A stretch of DNA of 64,000 bases. Source: Nitrosomonas sp. (GTDB lineage Bacteria; Pseudomonadota; Gammaproteobacteria; Burkholderiales; Nitrosomonadaceae). The stretch is taken from assembly GCA_019635215.1 (NCBI GenBank), contig JAHBZZ010000007.1, positions 62,001 to 126,000 on the forward strand, given 5' to 3'. The position numbers and the translations under genes were made by a program. This document shows positions 56,247 to 64,000 of this stretch, piece by piece. Every line of letters begins with the position of its first letter. Positions within the stretch are counted from its first letter, which is position 1. The notes under the pieces were generated by a model. It saw only the letters and a program-made list of their open reading frames with translations, did not search any database and was not told the origin of the DNA.

Positions 56247-57077
56247 ATGCATCCCATGTTGAACATCGCGGTTAAAGCCGCTCGCCGAGCCGGCGACATT
56301 ATTGTCCAGGCTTCCCGAAATCTGGATTTACTCAATGTTTCAAAAAAATCGCACAGCGATTTTGTCAGTGAAGTCGATCGCACAGCGGAAGACGCGATCA
56401 TCAGAATTTTGCATGAATCCTATCCGGATCATGCGATTCTGGCGGAAGAAAGCGGCGCAAGCGGTGATGCCCGGAATACCGAATATCAATGGATTATCGA
56501 TCCACTCGACGGCACCACGAATTTTCTGCATGGTTTCCCGCAATATTCGGTTTCGATCGCGCTGAAACACAAGGGCGTCTTGACTAGGGCCGTTGTTTAC
56601 AATCCCAATAACAATGAATTGTTCACTGCCAGTAGAGGCGGCGGTGCTTATCTCAACAACCAGCGTCTGCGCGTAAGCAAACGTATCCGTCTCGAGGATT
56701 GCCTGATCGGCACCGGCATCCCGTTCAGGGATTTAACCCACATGGATGCTTATTTGAATATCTTCAAGGATATTATTCCCCGCGTCGCCGGTATCCGCCG
56801 CCCCGGATCTGCGGCGCTCGATTTATCTTATGTCGCCGCGGGGCGCTATGACGGATTCTGGGAAATCGGTCTGGCGCCCTGGGACATGGCCGCCGGCGCT
56901 TTGATGATCCAGGAAGCCGGCGGATTGGTCGGCGATCTGGAAGGCGACGATACCTACCTCGAAAGCGGCCAGGTTCTGGCGGGAAATCCCAAGGTTTTTT
57001 TCCAGTTGCTGCAAATTATTGCGCCGCACCTGACCGAAGTGCTGAAAGCCAATCATCGTGCAGCCAAAAAGAAATAA
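56247..57077 (+). CDS. suhB: Inositol-1-monophosphatase family protein SuhB
   Basis: A 276-aa Mg-dependent phosphatase. Metal-binding motifs: [13 protein letters not shown] (motif with Glu), [17 protein letters not shown] (core DPLDGT), and the C-terminal [23 protein letters not shown] (WDxAAG). The length and motif order are standard. In E. coli, SuhB also joins rRNA transcription antitermination complexes; that is known for the family, not shown here. Single plus-strand gene. Confidence 0.95.
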   Translation: MHPMLNIAVKAARRAGDIIVQASRNLDLLNVSKKSHSDFVSEVDRTAEDAIIRILHESYPDHAILAEESGASGDARNTEYQWIIDPLDGTTNFLHGFPQYSVSIALKHKGVLTRAVVYNPNNNELFTASRGGGAYLNNQRLRVSKRIRLEDCLIGTGIPFRDLTHMDAYLNIFKDIIPRVAGIRRPGSAALDLSYVAAGRYDGFWEIGLAPWDMAAGALMIQEAGGLVGDLEGDDTYLESGQVLAGNPKVFFQLLQIIAPHLTEVLKANHRAAKKK

Positions 57078-57220
57078 CCGGCGATGAGCCGGGGCAGTAA
57101 GATGCATCATTATCGAATCAATTTTTTAGTATCTTAAAAAATGGGAATCCGTTCTGTGAGGATTGCGGAGATCTCTTTATGGATTGCCTAAATTTCAGGT
57201 TTTCTCAAAATTGACACACT

Positions 57221-57247
57221 TAGTGGTAAAAATAGTGGCGTATTTAT
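57221..57247 (+). repeat. Upstream direct repeat 1 of fic gene (TAGTGG motif)
   Basis: 27 bp containing two TAGTGG motifs 12 bp apart around an A-run. It is nearly identical (25/27) to 57288-57314. Its location in the promoter region, just after a TTGACA hexamer (57211-57216), suggests an operator. Confidence 0.55.
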
Positions 57248-57287
57248 TCATACAAAACAAACTAACCTTATGCTATAAATAGACTAT

Positions 57288-57314
57288 TAGTGGCAAAAAT
57301 AGTGGCATATTTAT
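57288..57314 (+). repeat. Upstream direct repeat 2 of fic gene (TAGTGG motif)
   Basis: Second copy, 67 bp after the first and ending 10 bp before the fic ATG, so a bound protein could cover the translation start region. The four TAGTGG motifs in total suggest cooperative binding of a regulator; the Fic protein's own C-terminal winged-helix-like part is a candidate. Confidence 0.55.
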
Positions 57315-57324
57315 AGGTCATTCT

Positions 57325-58506
57325 ATGACAGAAAACACCGGGTTAATGGAACCGCTTTTACCACCCGAAGGCACGGGCAGATTGGACGATCTTGTGGTTG
57401 ATCTCGTCTCCAAGGCAAGCAGTTTTGCAGGGATGCTCAATCCTGTCGTTGGCCGATCTATAGGGAATCTTGTTCGATCGATGAACTGCTACTACTCGAA
57501 TTTGATTGAGGGGCATGATACGACACCCAGAGAAATTGATAGCGCACTTGCGGAAGACTATTCAAATGAACCGAAAAAGCGTGCTCTTCAAAAAGAAGCT
57601 GTTGCCCATATTGCCGTTCAAAAAATGATTGATGATGGTCTCGCGCCGGATTGCTATCCCATCTCTTCCGAGTATGGACAGTGGATACACAAGGAATTTT
57701 GCGACCGCCTGCCGGAAGAATTGCTGTGGGTTAAAAACCCCGATACGGGAGAAAAAATAAAAATTATTCCCGGCAAACATCGACGCGGGATGGTTATGGT
57801 TGGACGGCACATACCCCCTCTGCCTGAAAACCTGGACAGGTTCCTGAAACGCTTTGATGAAGCGTATGACGCAAGCAAGCTTTCCAAGCTTCAGCGCATT
57901 ATTTCCATTGCGGCTTCACACCATCGTTATGCGTGGATACACCCTTTTTATGATGGAAACGGGCGGGTTGTACGCCTGATGTCCTACGCCGCCCTTAAAA
58001 AAACTGATGTTGGCAGCGAATTGTGGTCGGTGGCAAGAGGGCTTGCTCGCCGAAAGGATGAATACAAAGCCTTATTACACGCGGCGGATGAGCCACGCCG
58101 TGGTGATCTGGACGGGCGCGGCACTTTATCTCAAATCGCATTGGTGGATTTTTGCGAATTTTTCCTGAGCATCTGTATAGATCAAGTGGAATATATGAGT
58201 AGCCTTTTGGACTTTAAAACATTATCCCAGCGCATAAGGATTCATGTCGAGGAAATGATCGCCATGAAAGAACTGCCGAAAGGAAGCTATGCGCTCTTGC
58301 GGGAAGCGCTGCTGATTGGTGAGTTTGAGCGCGGCAGGGTTGATGAGATTACGGGTCTTAAAGACCGTGCAGCCAGAGCGATTCTATACGCGCTGACCAA
58401 AAAAGGCTTGTTGATTTCGGATACCCCGAGAGGGCCGGTGCGGTTAGGATTCCCCATTGATGTTGTAGAAAGGTGGTTTCCGTTGCTGTATCCGAATACG
58501 AAGTAA
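57325..58506 (+). CDS. Fic family protein (class II, intact)
   Basis: A 393-aa putative AMP-transferase. The catalytic motif HPFYDGNGR starts at H206 and matches HPFx(D/E)GNGRxxR completely. The inhibitory helix motif (S/T)xxxE(G/N) is present N-terminally as SNLIEG (58-63), so autoinhibition is expected. A flap-like region (KHRRGMVMVGRHIPPLPENL) precedes the core. The last ~90 residues (GSYALLREALLIGEFERGR, TKKGLLISDTPRG) resemble a winged helix-turn-helix, so it may also bind DNA. No separate antitoxin gene is adjacent. It sits between suhB and scpB, interrupting otherwise core genes. Confidence 0.92.
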   Translation: MTENTGLMEPLLPPEGTGRLDDLVVDLVSKASSFAGMLNPVVGRSIGNLVRSMNCYYSNLIEGHDTTPREIDSALAEDYSNEPKKRALQKEAVAHIAVQKMIDDGLAPDCYPISSEYGQWIHKEFCDRLPEELLWVKNPDTGEKIKIIPGKHRRGMVMVGRHIPPLPENLDRFLKRFDEAYDASKLSKLQRIISIAASHHRYAWIHPFYDGNGRVVRLMSYAALKKTDVGSELWSVARGLARRKDEYKALLHAADEPRRGDLDGRGTLSQIALVDFCEFFLSICIDQVEYMSSLLDFKTLSQRIRIHVEEMIAMKELPKGSYALLREALLIGEFERGRVDEITGLKDRAARAILYALTKKGLLISDTPRGPVRLGFPIDVVERWFPLLYPNTK

Positions 58507-58646
58507 GGGTAAAGTTTTTGGTGCGGGCCGGACTCGAATGTTGTTCAAGCAAAGGAGTAATTAATGCTCGAACAGACCACAAAACATCATTCTCCTTGCT
58601 GCCTGTGCATGACGCGAGTTTTTGACGAAAACCGCGCCAAGCAAAC

Positions 58647-59342
58647 TCATTCCTGGTCTTCAGGATCGATTGTTGTTTCCGCTTCAGCGGATGACGCATG
58701 CCCGGCATCCACCTCCACCAGCGCACCGAGTTCCTGCAAAGGCGGCAGCGCTTCGAGTGACTGCAATCCCAGATCATCCAGAAACTGTCGCGTTGTTACG
58801 AGCAGCGCCGGTTTTCCAGGTACGTTGCGATACCCGACCTGATCGACCCAGCCGCGTGATGTCAGTGTTTTCAGCACCGATGATGATACGCTGATGCCGC
58901 GTATTTCTTCGATGTCACCGCGCGTGACCGGTTGATGGTAAGCAATAATCGCGAGCGTTTCCAGCACCGCACGGGAATAACGCGGTGCTTTTGGGGGATC
59001 GAGACGGTTAAGAAAAGGCTGCATTTCCTGCCTGGCCTGGAAACGCCAGCCGCTCGCTACCTGAACAAGCGCCATGCCGCTATCTGCCCAGTCTCTGGCG
59101 ATTTCATCGATCACGCCGGAAATCTGCCTGGCACTCAATGCATTGTCGAACAATTTACGCAGCGCCACTATGGGCAACGGTTCTTGTGCTGTCAACAACG
59201 CGGCTTCCAGTACACGCTTAATCTGTGCCTGCTCATAGCGTAGCGGGGATTCCGGTGGCGTTCCTGTTTCCATATCCGCTGTATCGGCATCGGCAATGAT
59301 TTGCGCGCGCTGATCAGGCTGTGTCATCGACGGATCGGACAT
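58647..59342 (-). CDS. scpB: Segregation and condensation protein B
   Basis: A 231-aa protein made of two winged-helix domains that dimerises and binds ScpA in the SMC complex. Conserved blocks: LEAALLTAQEPLPIVALRKL, WRFQARQEMQPFLNRL, RYSRAVLETLAIIAYHQPVTR, then DIEEIRGISVSSSVLKTL and RGWVDQVGYRNVPGKPALLV. It overlaps the scpA end by 29 bp (scpA upstream on the minus strand), which indicates coupled translation. The C-terminal tail is acidic. Confidence 0.95.
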   Translation of the reverse strand: MSDPSMTQPDQRAQIIADADTADMETGTPPESPLRYEQAQIKRVLEAALLTAQEPLPIVALRKLFDNALSARQISGVIDEIARDWADSGMALVQVASGWRFQARQEMQPFLNRLDPPKAPRYSRAVLETLAIIAYHQPVTRGDIEEIRGISVSSSVLKTLTSRGWVDQVGYRNVPGKPALLVTTRQFLDDLGLQSLEALPPLQELGALVEVDAGHASSAEAETTIDPEDQE

Positions 59343-60117
59343 AAATGGTTCCCAGTGATTCCGGTTGCAGGATTTCGATCAATGTTTCCTTGGCGAGTTC
59401 GAGTATAGCCAGAAACGTGACAATCACTTCCGCAGTCGTTGCCGCCGGATTGAACAAATCGTAAAAAGCGGTCTGTCCGCGACGCTGCAACGCCCGCAAC
59501 ACCAAGCTCATATAAGCCCGCACTGACAAGGCCTCGCGGCTGATCTGATGTTTACGGTTGATTCTGGCTCTGGCCAGCAACACCAGCCAAATCTGGCGCA
59601 GGTCGTCAACCGTAACATCCGGCAGGTATTCAGGCAACTGTGCATCCATCCATACCCTGGCAACCATGAAATCACGGTCGATCTGCGGCAGCTCGTTAAG
59701 CCGTACAGCGGCCAGTTTAATCTGTTCGTATTTCAACAGCCGCTGCACAAGTTCGGCTCTGGGGTCTTTTTCTTCATCGGTTTCACTGACAGGCGCAGGC
59801 AACAGCATGCGCGACTTGATTTCGATCAGTAAGGCTGTCATGAGCAGATATTCGGCCGCCAGCTCAAACTGCTCCACACGCATCGCTTCCACGTAGGCCA
59901 TATATTGCTGCGTCAACTGCGCCATGGGTATATCGAGAATATCGATATTATGTTTGCGTATCAGATAAAGCAGCAGATCCAGCGGCCCCTGAAACGTGTC
60001 CAGAAACACTTCCAGCGCATCGGGCGGAATATACAAATCCTGCGGGATTTCCATCAACGGTTCGCCGCAGATTCTGGCGAATGGTTTTTTTTCCAGCGTA
60101 CTGGCAGTCACTGTCAC
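59314..60117 (-). CDS. scpA: Segregation and condensation protein A
   Basis: A 267-aa kleisin bridging SMC heads. The N-terminal signature FQGPLDLLLYLIRKHNIDILD and MAQLTQQYMAYVEAM, the central EYLLMTALLIEIKSRMLLP and the C-terminal winged-helix region (FLAILELAKETLIEI) are all present. It lies 71 bp after trpS and overlaps scpB, so the three genes probably form one unit. Confidence 0.95.
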   Translation of the reverse strand: MTVTASTLEKKPFARICGEPLMEIPQDLYIPPDALEVFLDTFQGPLDLLLYLIRKHNIDILDIPMAQLTQQYMAYVEAMRVEQFELAAEYLLMTALLIEIKSRMLLPAPVSETDEEKDPRAELVQRLLKYEQIKLAAVRLNELPQIDRDFMVARVWMDAQLPEYLPDVTVDDLRQIWLVLLARARINRKHQISREALSVRAYMSLVLRALQRRGQTAFYDLFNPAATTAEVIVTFLAILELAKETLIEILQPESLGTIYVRSVDDTA

Positions 60118-60188
60118 AACGGATATTCTATCCTTTTGCCGTCAAACCCCGTTCGGCTTGATCGAATAAAAACTGCGGATGCAGCGCA

Positions 60189-61391
60189 TCACGAATAATC
60201 GAGCCCCATCGCCGCACGGATATCGCGCATGGTTTCTTCAGCCAACTGATTGGCTTTTTCACAACCATCTTCAATGATATTACGCACCAGAACAGGATCT
60301 TCTTCGTACATACGGGCGCGCTCATGCATCGGCTCCTGCTCGGCCAGCACCTTATCGATGACCGGTGCTTTACAGTCCAGGCAGCCGATAGACGCGCTGC
60401 GGCAACCCTGCTGTACCCAGTTGCGGGTTTCGTCGTCGGAATAAACCAAATGGAACTGCCATACCGGGCAGACATCGGGATTACCGGGATCGGTACGCCG
60501 CACGCGCGCGGGATCGGTCGGCATGGTGCGGATTTTTTTGCGCACACTGTCCGCACCCTCGCGCAAACTGATGGTGTTGTTATACGATTTCGACATTTTC
60601 TGGCCATCCAGGCCCGGCATGCGCGATGCTTTAGTCAGCAATGTTTCCGGCTCGCACAGTATCATTTTGCCGCCGCCCTCAAGATAACCGTATAACCGTT
60701 CCTGATCGCCCATGCTCAGATTCTGCTGTTCCTCCAGCAGGGATTTGGCTTCCGCCAGGGCATGTTCATCGCCCTGTTCCTGATAACGGTTACGCAGTTC
60801 GATGTACAACCTGGATCTCTTCGAACCAAGTTTTTTAATCGCAGCCTGTGCCTTTTCTTCGAACCCGGCTTCCTTGCCGTAAATATGATTGAAGCGGCGG
60901 CAGATTTCACGCGTGAACTCGATATGCGGCGCCTGGTCTTCCCCGACAGGCACACGGTTCGCGCGATAGATCAGGATATCCGCGCTCTGCAGCAATGGAT
61001 AGCCCAGAAAACCGTAGGTGCTGAGATCCTTTTCACTCAGTTTTTCCTGCTGGTCCTTGTACGTCGGCACACGTTCGAGCCAGCCCAGCGGCGTCATCAT
61101 GGACAACAGCAGATAGAGTTCGGCATGCGCGGGAACTTTAGACTGGATAAACAAAACAGCTTTTGCAGGGTCTACACCCGCGGCAAGCCAGTCGATTACC
61201 ATGTCCCACGTATTTTTTTCGATGATCTCGGGGGCATCGTAATGCGTCGTCAAAGCATGCCAGTCCGCCACAAAAAACAGGCACTCGTATTGCTGCTGCA
61301 GTTCTACCCAGTTTTTCAATACCCCATGATAATGCCCCAAATGCAGATTCCCGGTAGGACGCATACCTGACAAGACACGATCAGCAAACAT
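60189..61391 (-). CDS. trpS: Tryptophanyl-tRNA synthetase
   Basis: A 400-aa class I synthetase, the longer betaproteobacterial type. HIGH-equivalent: SGMRPTGNLHLGHYHGVL. KMSKS is present in GLDGQKMSKSYNNTISL. Residues ~185-260 form a helical, charged insertion (RSRLYIELRNRYQEQGDEHA) absent from the short ~330-aa enzymes. The gene follows the M50 peptidase gene by 104 bp. Confidence 0.96.
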   Translation of the reverse strand: MFADRVLSGMRPTGNLHLGHYHGVLKNWVELQQQYECLFFVADWHALTTHYDAPEIIEKNTWDMVIDWLAAGVDPAKAVLFIQSKVPAHAELYLLLSMMTPLGWLERVPTYKDQQEKLSEKDLSTYGFLGYPLLQSADILIYRANRVPVGEDQAPHIEFTREICRRFNHIYGKEAGFEEKAQAAIKKLGSKRSRLYIELRNRYQEQGDEHALAEAKSLLEEQQNLSMGDQERLYGYLEGGGKMILCEPETLLTKASRMPGLDGQKMSKSYNNTISLREGADSVRKKIRTMPTDPARVRRTDPGNPDVCPVWQFHLVYSDDETRNWVQQGCRSASIGCLDCKAPVIDKVLAEQEPMHERARMYEEDPVLVRNIIEDGCEKANQLAEETMRDIRAAMGLDYS

Positions 61392-61495
61392 GTTTTAAAT
61401 CCTAGAAGTTAATCGTTATAAGTGAATTTCCGGTGGAAACAATGAACCGCTATCGATCATCTGTGCCGCAGATCGGACTCAAATCCGGCAGATGC

Positions 61496-62167
61496 CTAGA
61501 CATATAATCCGAAAAAAGAAACGATCATCAATTTGATCAATTTAATCATCGGCCAGACGATCACACCCAGCACGCCGCTGATCAGCAGAACCAGCAGAAT
61601 CATAAAACCGTAAGGCTCAATTCTGGAAAACGGATAGGCTATCCGGTGCGGCAACAGACTCATTGCCATACGGCCCCCGTCAAGCGGCGGCAAAGGCAGC
61701 AGATTCAGTACCATCAGAATGACATTGATTTCTATTCCGGCAATACCCATTAAAATCATTGGCTTGGTGAATTCAGTGATGGGTAGAATCATCGCCAGTT
61801 TGATAAGTAGCGCCCAGAAAAAAGCCATCAACAGATTCGCACCGGGCCCTGCGGCGGCAACCCACAACATGTTCTGCTTGGGATGACGGAGATTTGAAAA
61901 ATTCACCGGAACTGGCTTCGCCCAGCCAAACAGAAAACCGGCGCCCATTGTCATTTTACTGATGATAAACAAAGCCACAGGCACCAGTATGGTGCCGACC
62001 GGATCGATATGCCTGGCCGGGTTGAGGCTGATACGCCCGGCATTGAATGCGGTAAAATCACCAAAATGCCGGGCGACGTAACCATGCGCCGCTTCATGCA
62101 TCGTGATGGCCAGAATGACCGGCAGCGCATAAATCGCGATGCCTTGGATAATGCTGTCAAAATCCAT
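61496..62167 (-). CDS. Site-2 protease family (M50B) membrane metalloprotease
   Basis: A 223-aa polytopic protein. Zinc motif HEAAH in ITMHEAAHGYVARHFGD near the N-terminus, and the second motif NLLPLPPLDGGRMAMSLL (with the conserved Asp). About five membrane segments are visible. It resembles the small YwhC/Rip3-like zinc proteases without PDZ domain. The substrate is unknown. The start overlaps the preceding yciO-like gene by 11 bp, so translation is coupled. Confidence 0.92.
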   Translation of the reverse strand: MDFDSIIQGIAIYALPVILAITMHEAAHGYVARHFGDFTAFNAGRISLNPARHIDPVGTILVPVALFIISKMTMGAGFLFGWAKPVPVNFSNLRHPKQNMLWVAAAGPGANLLMAFFWALLIKLAMILPITEFTKPMILMGIAGIEINVILMVLNLLPLPPLDGGRMAMSLLPHRIAYPFSRIEPYGFMILLVLLISGVLGVIVWPMIKLIKLMIVSFFGLYV

Positions 62168-62792
62168 CTGTAAGTCCGAAAGGCGCTAGGCTCCCTTTCC
62201 CGGTCCGCACCAGTTCCGGCGCATCACCGGTCAAGTCGATTACCGTGGTCATTTCCAGTCCGCAGGAGCCGGCGTCCATGACCAGATCAACTTGATGTTC
62301 CAACCGCTCGCGGATTTCTTCGGCATCATTCATCGGAAATTCATCATCAGGCAGGATCAATGTCGAACTCAGCAGCGGCTCATTCAATTCTTCCAAAAGC
62401 GCCAACGCCACGGGATGATCCGGAATACGCAGGCCTATCGTATAGCGCTTGGGATGCTGCAAACGGCGCGGCACCTCGCGGCTGGCCTGCAAAATAAATG
62501 TATAGCTGCCGGGCGTATTGGCCTTGAGCAAACGGTATTGGGCGTTATCCACGCGGGCATACAACGAGATTTCGGCAAGATTCCTGCACACCAGCGTAAA
62601 ATGATGTTTGTCATCGACCTGACGAATGGCGCGTATTCGTGTCATCGCATCTTTATCGCCAATCTGACAGCCCAGCGCATAGCAGGAATCAGTCGGATAT
62701 ACGATCACACCGCCGTTGTGCACGATATTGACAGCCTGCTTGATCAATCTGGAATGCGGATTGTCCGTATGAATCGAAAAAAACTGGGCCAT
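62157..62792 (-). CDS. YciO/Sua5/YrdC-family protein (threonylcarbamoyl-AMP synthase type)
   Basis: A 211-aa protein with the YrdC fold: GGVIVYPTDSCYALGCQIGD, HHFTLVCRNLAEISLYA, TPGSYTFILQASREVPRRL, YTIGLRIPDHPVALALLEEL and LLSSTLILPD. Sua5/TsaC proteins make threonylcarbamoyl-AMP for t6A37 in tRNA; the YciO subgroup is related but its function is less certain. Adjacency to a PHP-domain gene mirrors the E. coli yciV-yciO pair and points to YciO. Confidence 0.9.
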   Translation of the reverse strand: MAQFFSIHTDNPHSRLIKQAVNIVHNGGVIVYPTDSCYALGCQIGDKDAMTRIRAIRQVDDKHHFTLVCRNLAEISLYARVDNAQYRLLKANTPGSYTFILQASREVPRRLQHPKRYTIGLRIPDHPVALALLEELNEPLLSSTLILPDDEFPMNDAEEIRERLEHQVDLVMDAGSCGLEMTTVIDLTGDAPELVRTGKGSLAPFGLTDGF

Positions 62793-62828
62793 CAGGTTAG
62801 CGTCTTGGATTAGAGATAGGGATGCGAA

Positions 62829-63683
62829 TCATGTTAAGCATGCAGCGGGTATTTTCCAGTCATGCCATACCGGAACACACCCCGGCGGCAGGTCAGGCAA
62901 TTGTCCGAGATCGTAAAAACTCTCATCGGGACCGTGAAAATCCGAGCCGCAGGATACCAGAAAACCCCTTATCCGTGCATAATCGGCAAAAATCTCGACC
63001 TGCTCCCGTGTATGGCTGGCGCTTATCACTTCAATTCCGGTACCACCCAACGCACAAAATTCATCGAACAAATCATTCAGGACATTTTTACCCAGATTAT
63101 ATCTTGCCGGATGCGCGATAACAGCCCTGCCGCCGCTGCCGGTAATCCAGTCGATTGCGCCGCTGAGTTGAATCCACTCATGATGCGCATAACCAGGCTT
63201 GCCTTTAACCAGATATTTTTTGAAAACCGCTTTCATGTCCTTGGCATAGCCCTTTTCGACCAAAAACCGGGCGAAATGCGTGCGGCCGATCAAGCCGCGT
63301 TCACCCACATAAGCAAACGCGCCTTCGAAGCTGCCTTCGACGCCAACCTTTTCCAGTTCATCCGCAATCGTGCGGGCGCGCTGTGTGCGCCCATCGCGAA
63401 TACTTGTCAAACCCTCAAACAATGGCTTGTAGTCAGGATCAACATTCAGACCCAGGATATGAATCGTCCGCCCCCGCCACGTGACGGATATTTCCACGCC
63501 GTTTATAAATGTGATATTTTTCTCGGCAGCGACACGGCTCGCTTCATCTAGTCCGGCAACATCATCATGATCAGTCAGCGCAAGCACCATAACCCCGCGC
63601 CGGTGTGCGCGTTCAACAAGCTGCGTTGGTGTCAGGACTCCGTCAGAGACATTAGAATGGCAATGCAAATCAATATTGAGCAT
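62829..63683 (-). CDS. PHP-domain phosphoesterase (TrpH/YciV/RNase AM type)
   Basis: A 284-aa metal-dependent enzyme. PHP motif 1: IDLHCHSNVSDGVLTPTQLV; motif 2: VLALTDHDDVAGLDEA; further ligands FINGVEISVTW, RAVIAHPARYNLGK and SCGSDFHGPDES. Members hydrolyse 3',5'-nucleotide bisphosphates or act as 5'-3' exonucleases maturing rRNA 5' ends. First gene of the run yciO-M50-trpS-scpA-scpB and divergent from nnrS. Confidence 0.93.
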   Translation of the reverse strand: MLNIDLHCHSNVSDGVLTPTQLVERAHRRGVMVLALTDHDDVAGLDEASRVAAEKNITFINGVEISVTWRGRTIHILGLNVDPDYKPLFEGLTSIRDGRTQRARTIADELEKVGVEGSFEGAFAYVGERGLIGRTHFARFLVEKGYAKDMKAVFKKYLVKGKPGYAHHEWIQLSGAIDWITGSGGRAVIAHPARYNLGKNVLNDLFDEFCALGGTGIEVISASHTREQVEIFADYARIRGFLVSCGSDFHGPDESFYDLGQLPDLPPGCVPVWHDWKIPAACLT

Positions 63684-63821
63684 GAAGAACCTTGAACTTT
63701 GTTGCGCATCACTGGACTGAAAAGGACACGCATCATAACAAATAACCGGATATTAGAAAAACAAACATCGGAAATGCATTATATCAAATGCTAAAACAAA
63801 GAACGCAAAAGGAATTTTTAA

Positions 63822-64000
63822 ATGCAAAATAATTCAGGTCTCTGGCATCATATTTCGGCTGCACCGCACCGCAGTCTTTTTCTCATGGGTGCATTGCAAG
63901 GCGTTCTCACCTTGGCCTGGTGGCTCTATGATCTTGCCGGACGTTATGCGGTTGCAGGCACGGTTACCGTGTGGAGCACCACACCGACATGGGCGCATGC
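63822..64000 (+). CDS. nnrS: NnrS family protein (N-terminal fragment, runs off window)
   Basis: The ATG at 63822 is preceded by AAAAGGAA. The 59 visible residues begin MQNNSGLWHHISAAPHRSLF, then LMGALQGVLTLAWWLYDLAG. The APHRxxFLxGA motif followed by a membrane segment with WW is the typical start of NnrS, a haem/copper membrane protein tied to nitric oxide and nitrosative stress. The remainder lies outside the window. Confidence 0.85.
   Translation, partial: MQNNSGLWHHISAAPHRSLFLMGALQGVLTLAWWLYDLAGRYAVAGTVTVWSTTPTWAH

Noticed and set aside
57078-57092. CCGGC-GATGA-GCCGG hairpin right after suhB
   Set aside because: Only a 5-bp stem and no T-tract; not a convincing intrinsic terminator.
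60128-60607. 159-codon ORF overlapping trpS in another frame
   Set aside because: Lies inside the well-supported trpS gene and shows arginine-rich shadow composition.

Overview
The window looks like a chromosomal stretch of a betaproteobacterium, most likely from the Nitrosomonas/Nitrosomonadaceae group. This is inferred from gene order (gmk-rpoZ-spoT, argS-SPOR-dsbA, scpB-scpA-trpS-M50-yciO-PHP), from a PEP-CTERM/exosortase-A style glycan module and from an NnrS gene at the right edge. No 16S rRNA or ammonia-oxidation gene is present to confirm it.

Left part (1-17.9 kb) is mostly ordinary housekeeping DNA. It holds a GldA/GldG-type ABC exporter, an AbgT-family transporter, an orphan FbpC-like ATPase, an EpsC-type serine acetyltransferase, an MtfA-type zinc peptidase, gmk-rpoZ-spoT (nucleotide and ppGpp metabolism), argS-SPOR-dsbA, rnr-rlmB, and a tRNA-Leu(CAG) with its own promoter. 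A nested palindromic MITE-like element lies at 2975-3111.

Middle part (17.9-54 kb) is accessory. Beyond the tRNA lie a broken ORF, an exosortase-A-type glycan cluster (glycosyltransferase, methyltransferase, NodB deacetylase, small protein), a StbDE/RelE-type toxin-antitoxin pair with a recognisable operator, and a LuxR-type regulator. Then comes a minus-strand array of about 25 kb encoding three giant proteins of 1494, 2991 and 2820 aa. They share a DUF4347-like N-terminus and a common C-terminal domain of about 215 aa. Between these ends they carry different mixtures of Calx-beta, PKD, RTX, cadherin-like, Rhs/YD and von Willebrand D modules. Two nearly identical PEP-CTERM proteins sit between the giants, and a 1.5-kb segment (a PEP-CTERM gene plus the 3' end of a giant gene) is duplicated almost perfectly. 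The array is followed upstream by a NACHT/HEAT NTPase resembling bacterial NLR-like defence proteins. Divergent from it is a two-gene operon: a FeeM/LuxI-like N-acyl synthase translationally coupled to a SAM methyltransferase, with two palindromes in the shared promoter region.

Right part (54-64 kb) returns to core genes: a dihydroxyacetone kinase fusion, suhB, a Fic protein preceded by paired TAGTGG-type repeats, scpB-scpA, trpS, an M50 peptidase, a YciO/Sua5 protein, a PHP phosphoesterase, and the start of nnrS.

The most interesting elements are the giant-protein array (Rhs cores buried inside adhesin-like proteins, with an AT-rich variable segment between Rhs core and vWD domain), the acyl-synthase/methyltransferase operon with its palindromes (possibly a new signalling system, with a LuxR-type regulator 30 kb away), and the NACHT protein.
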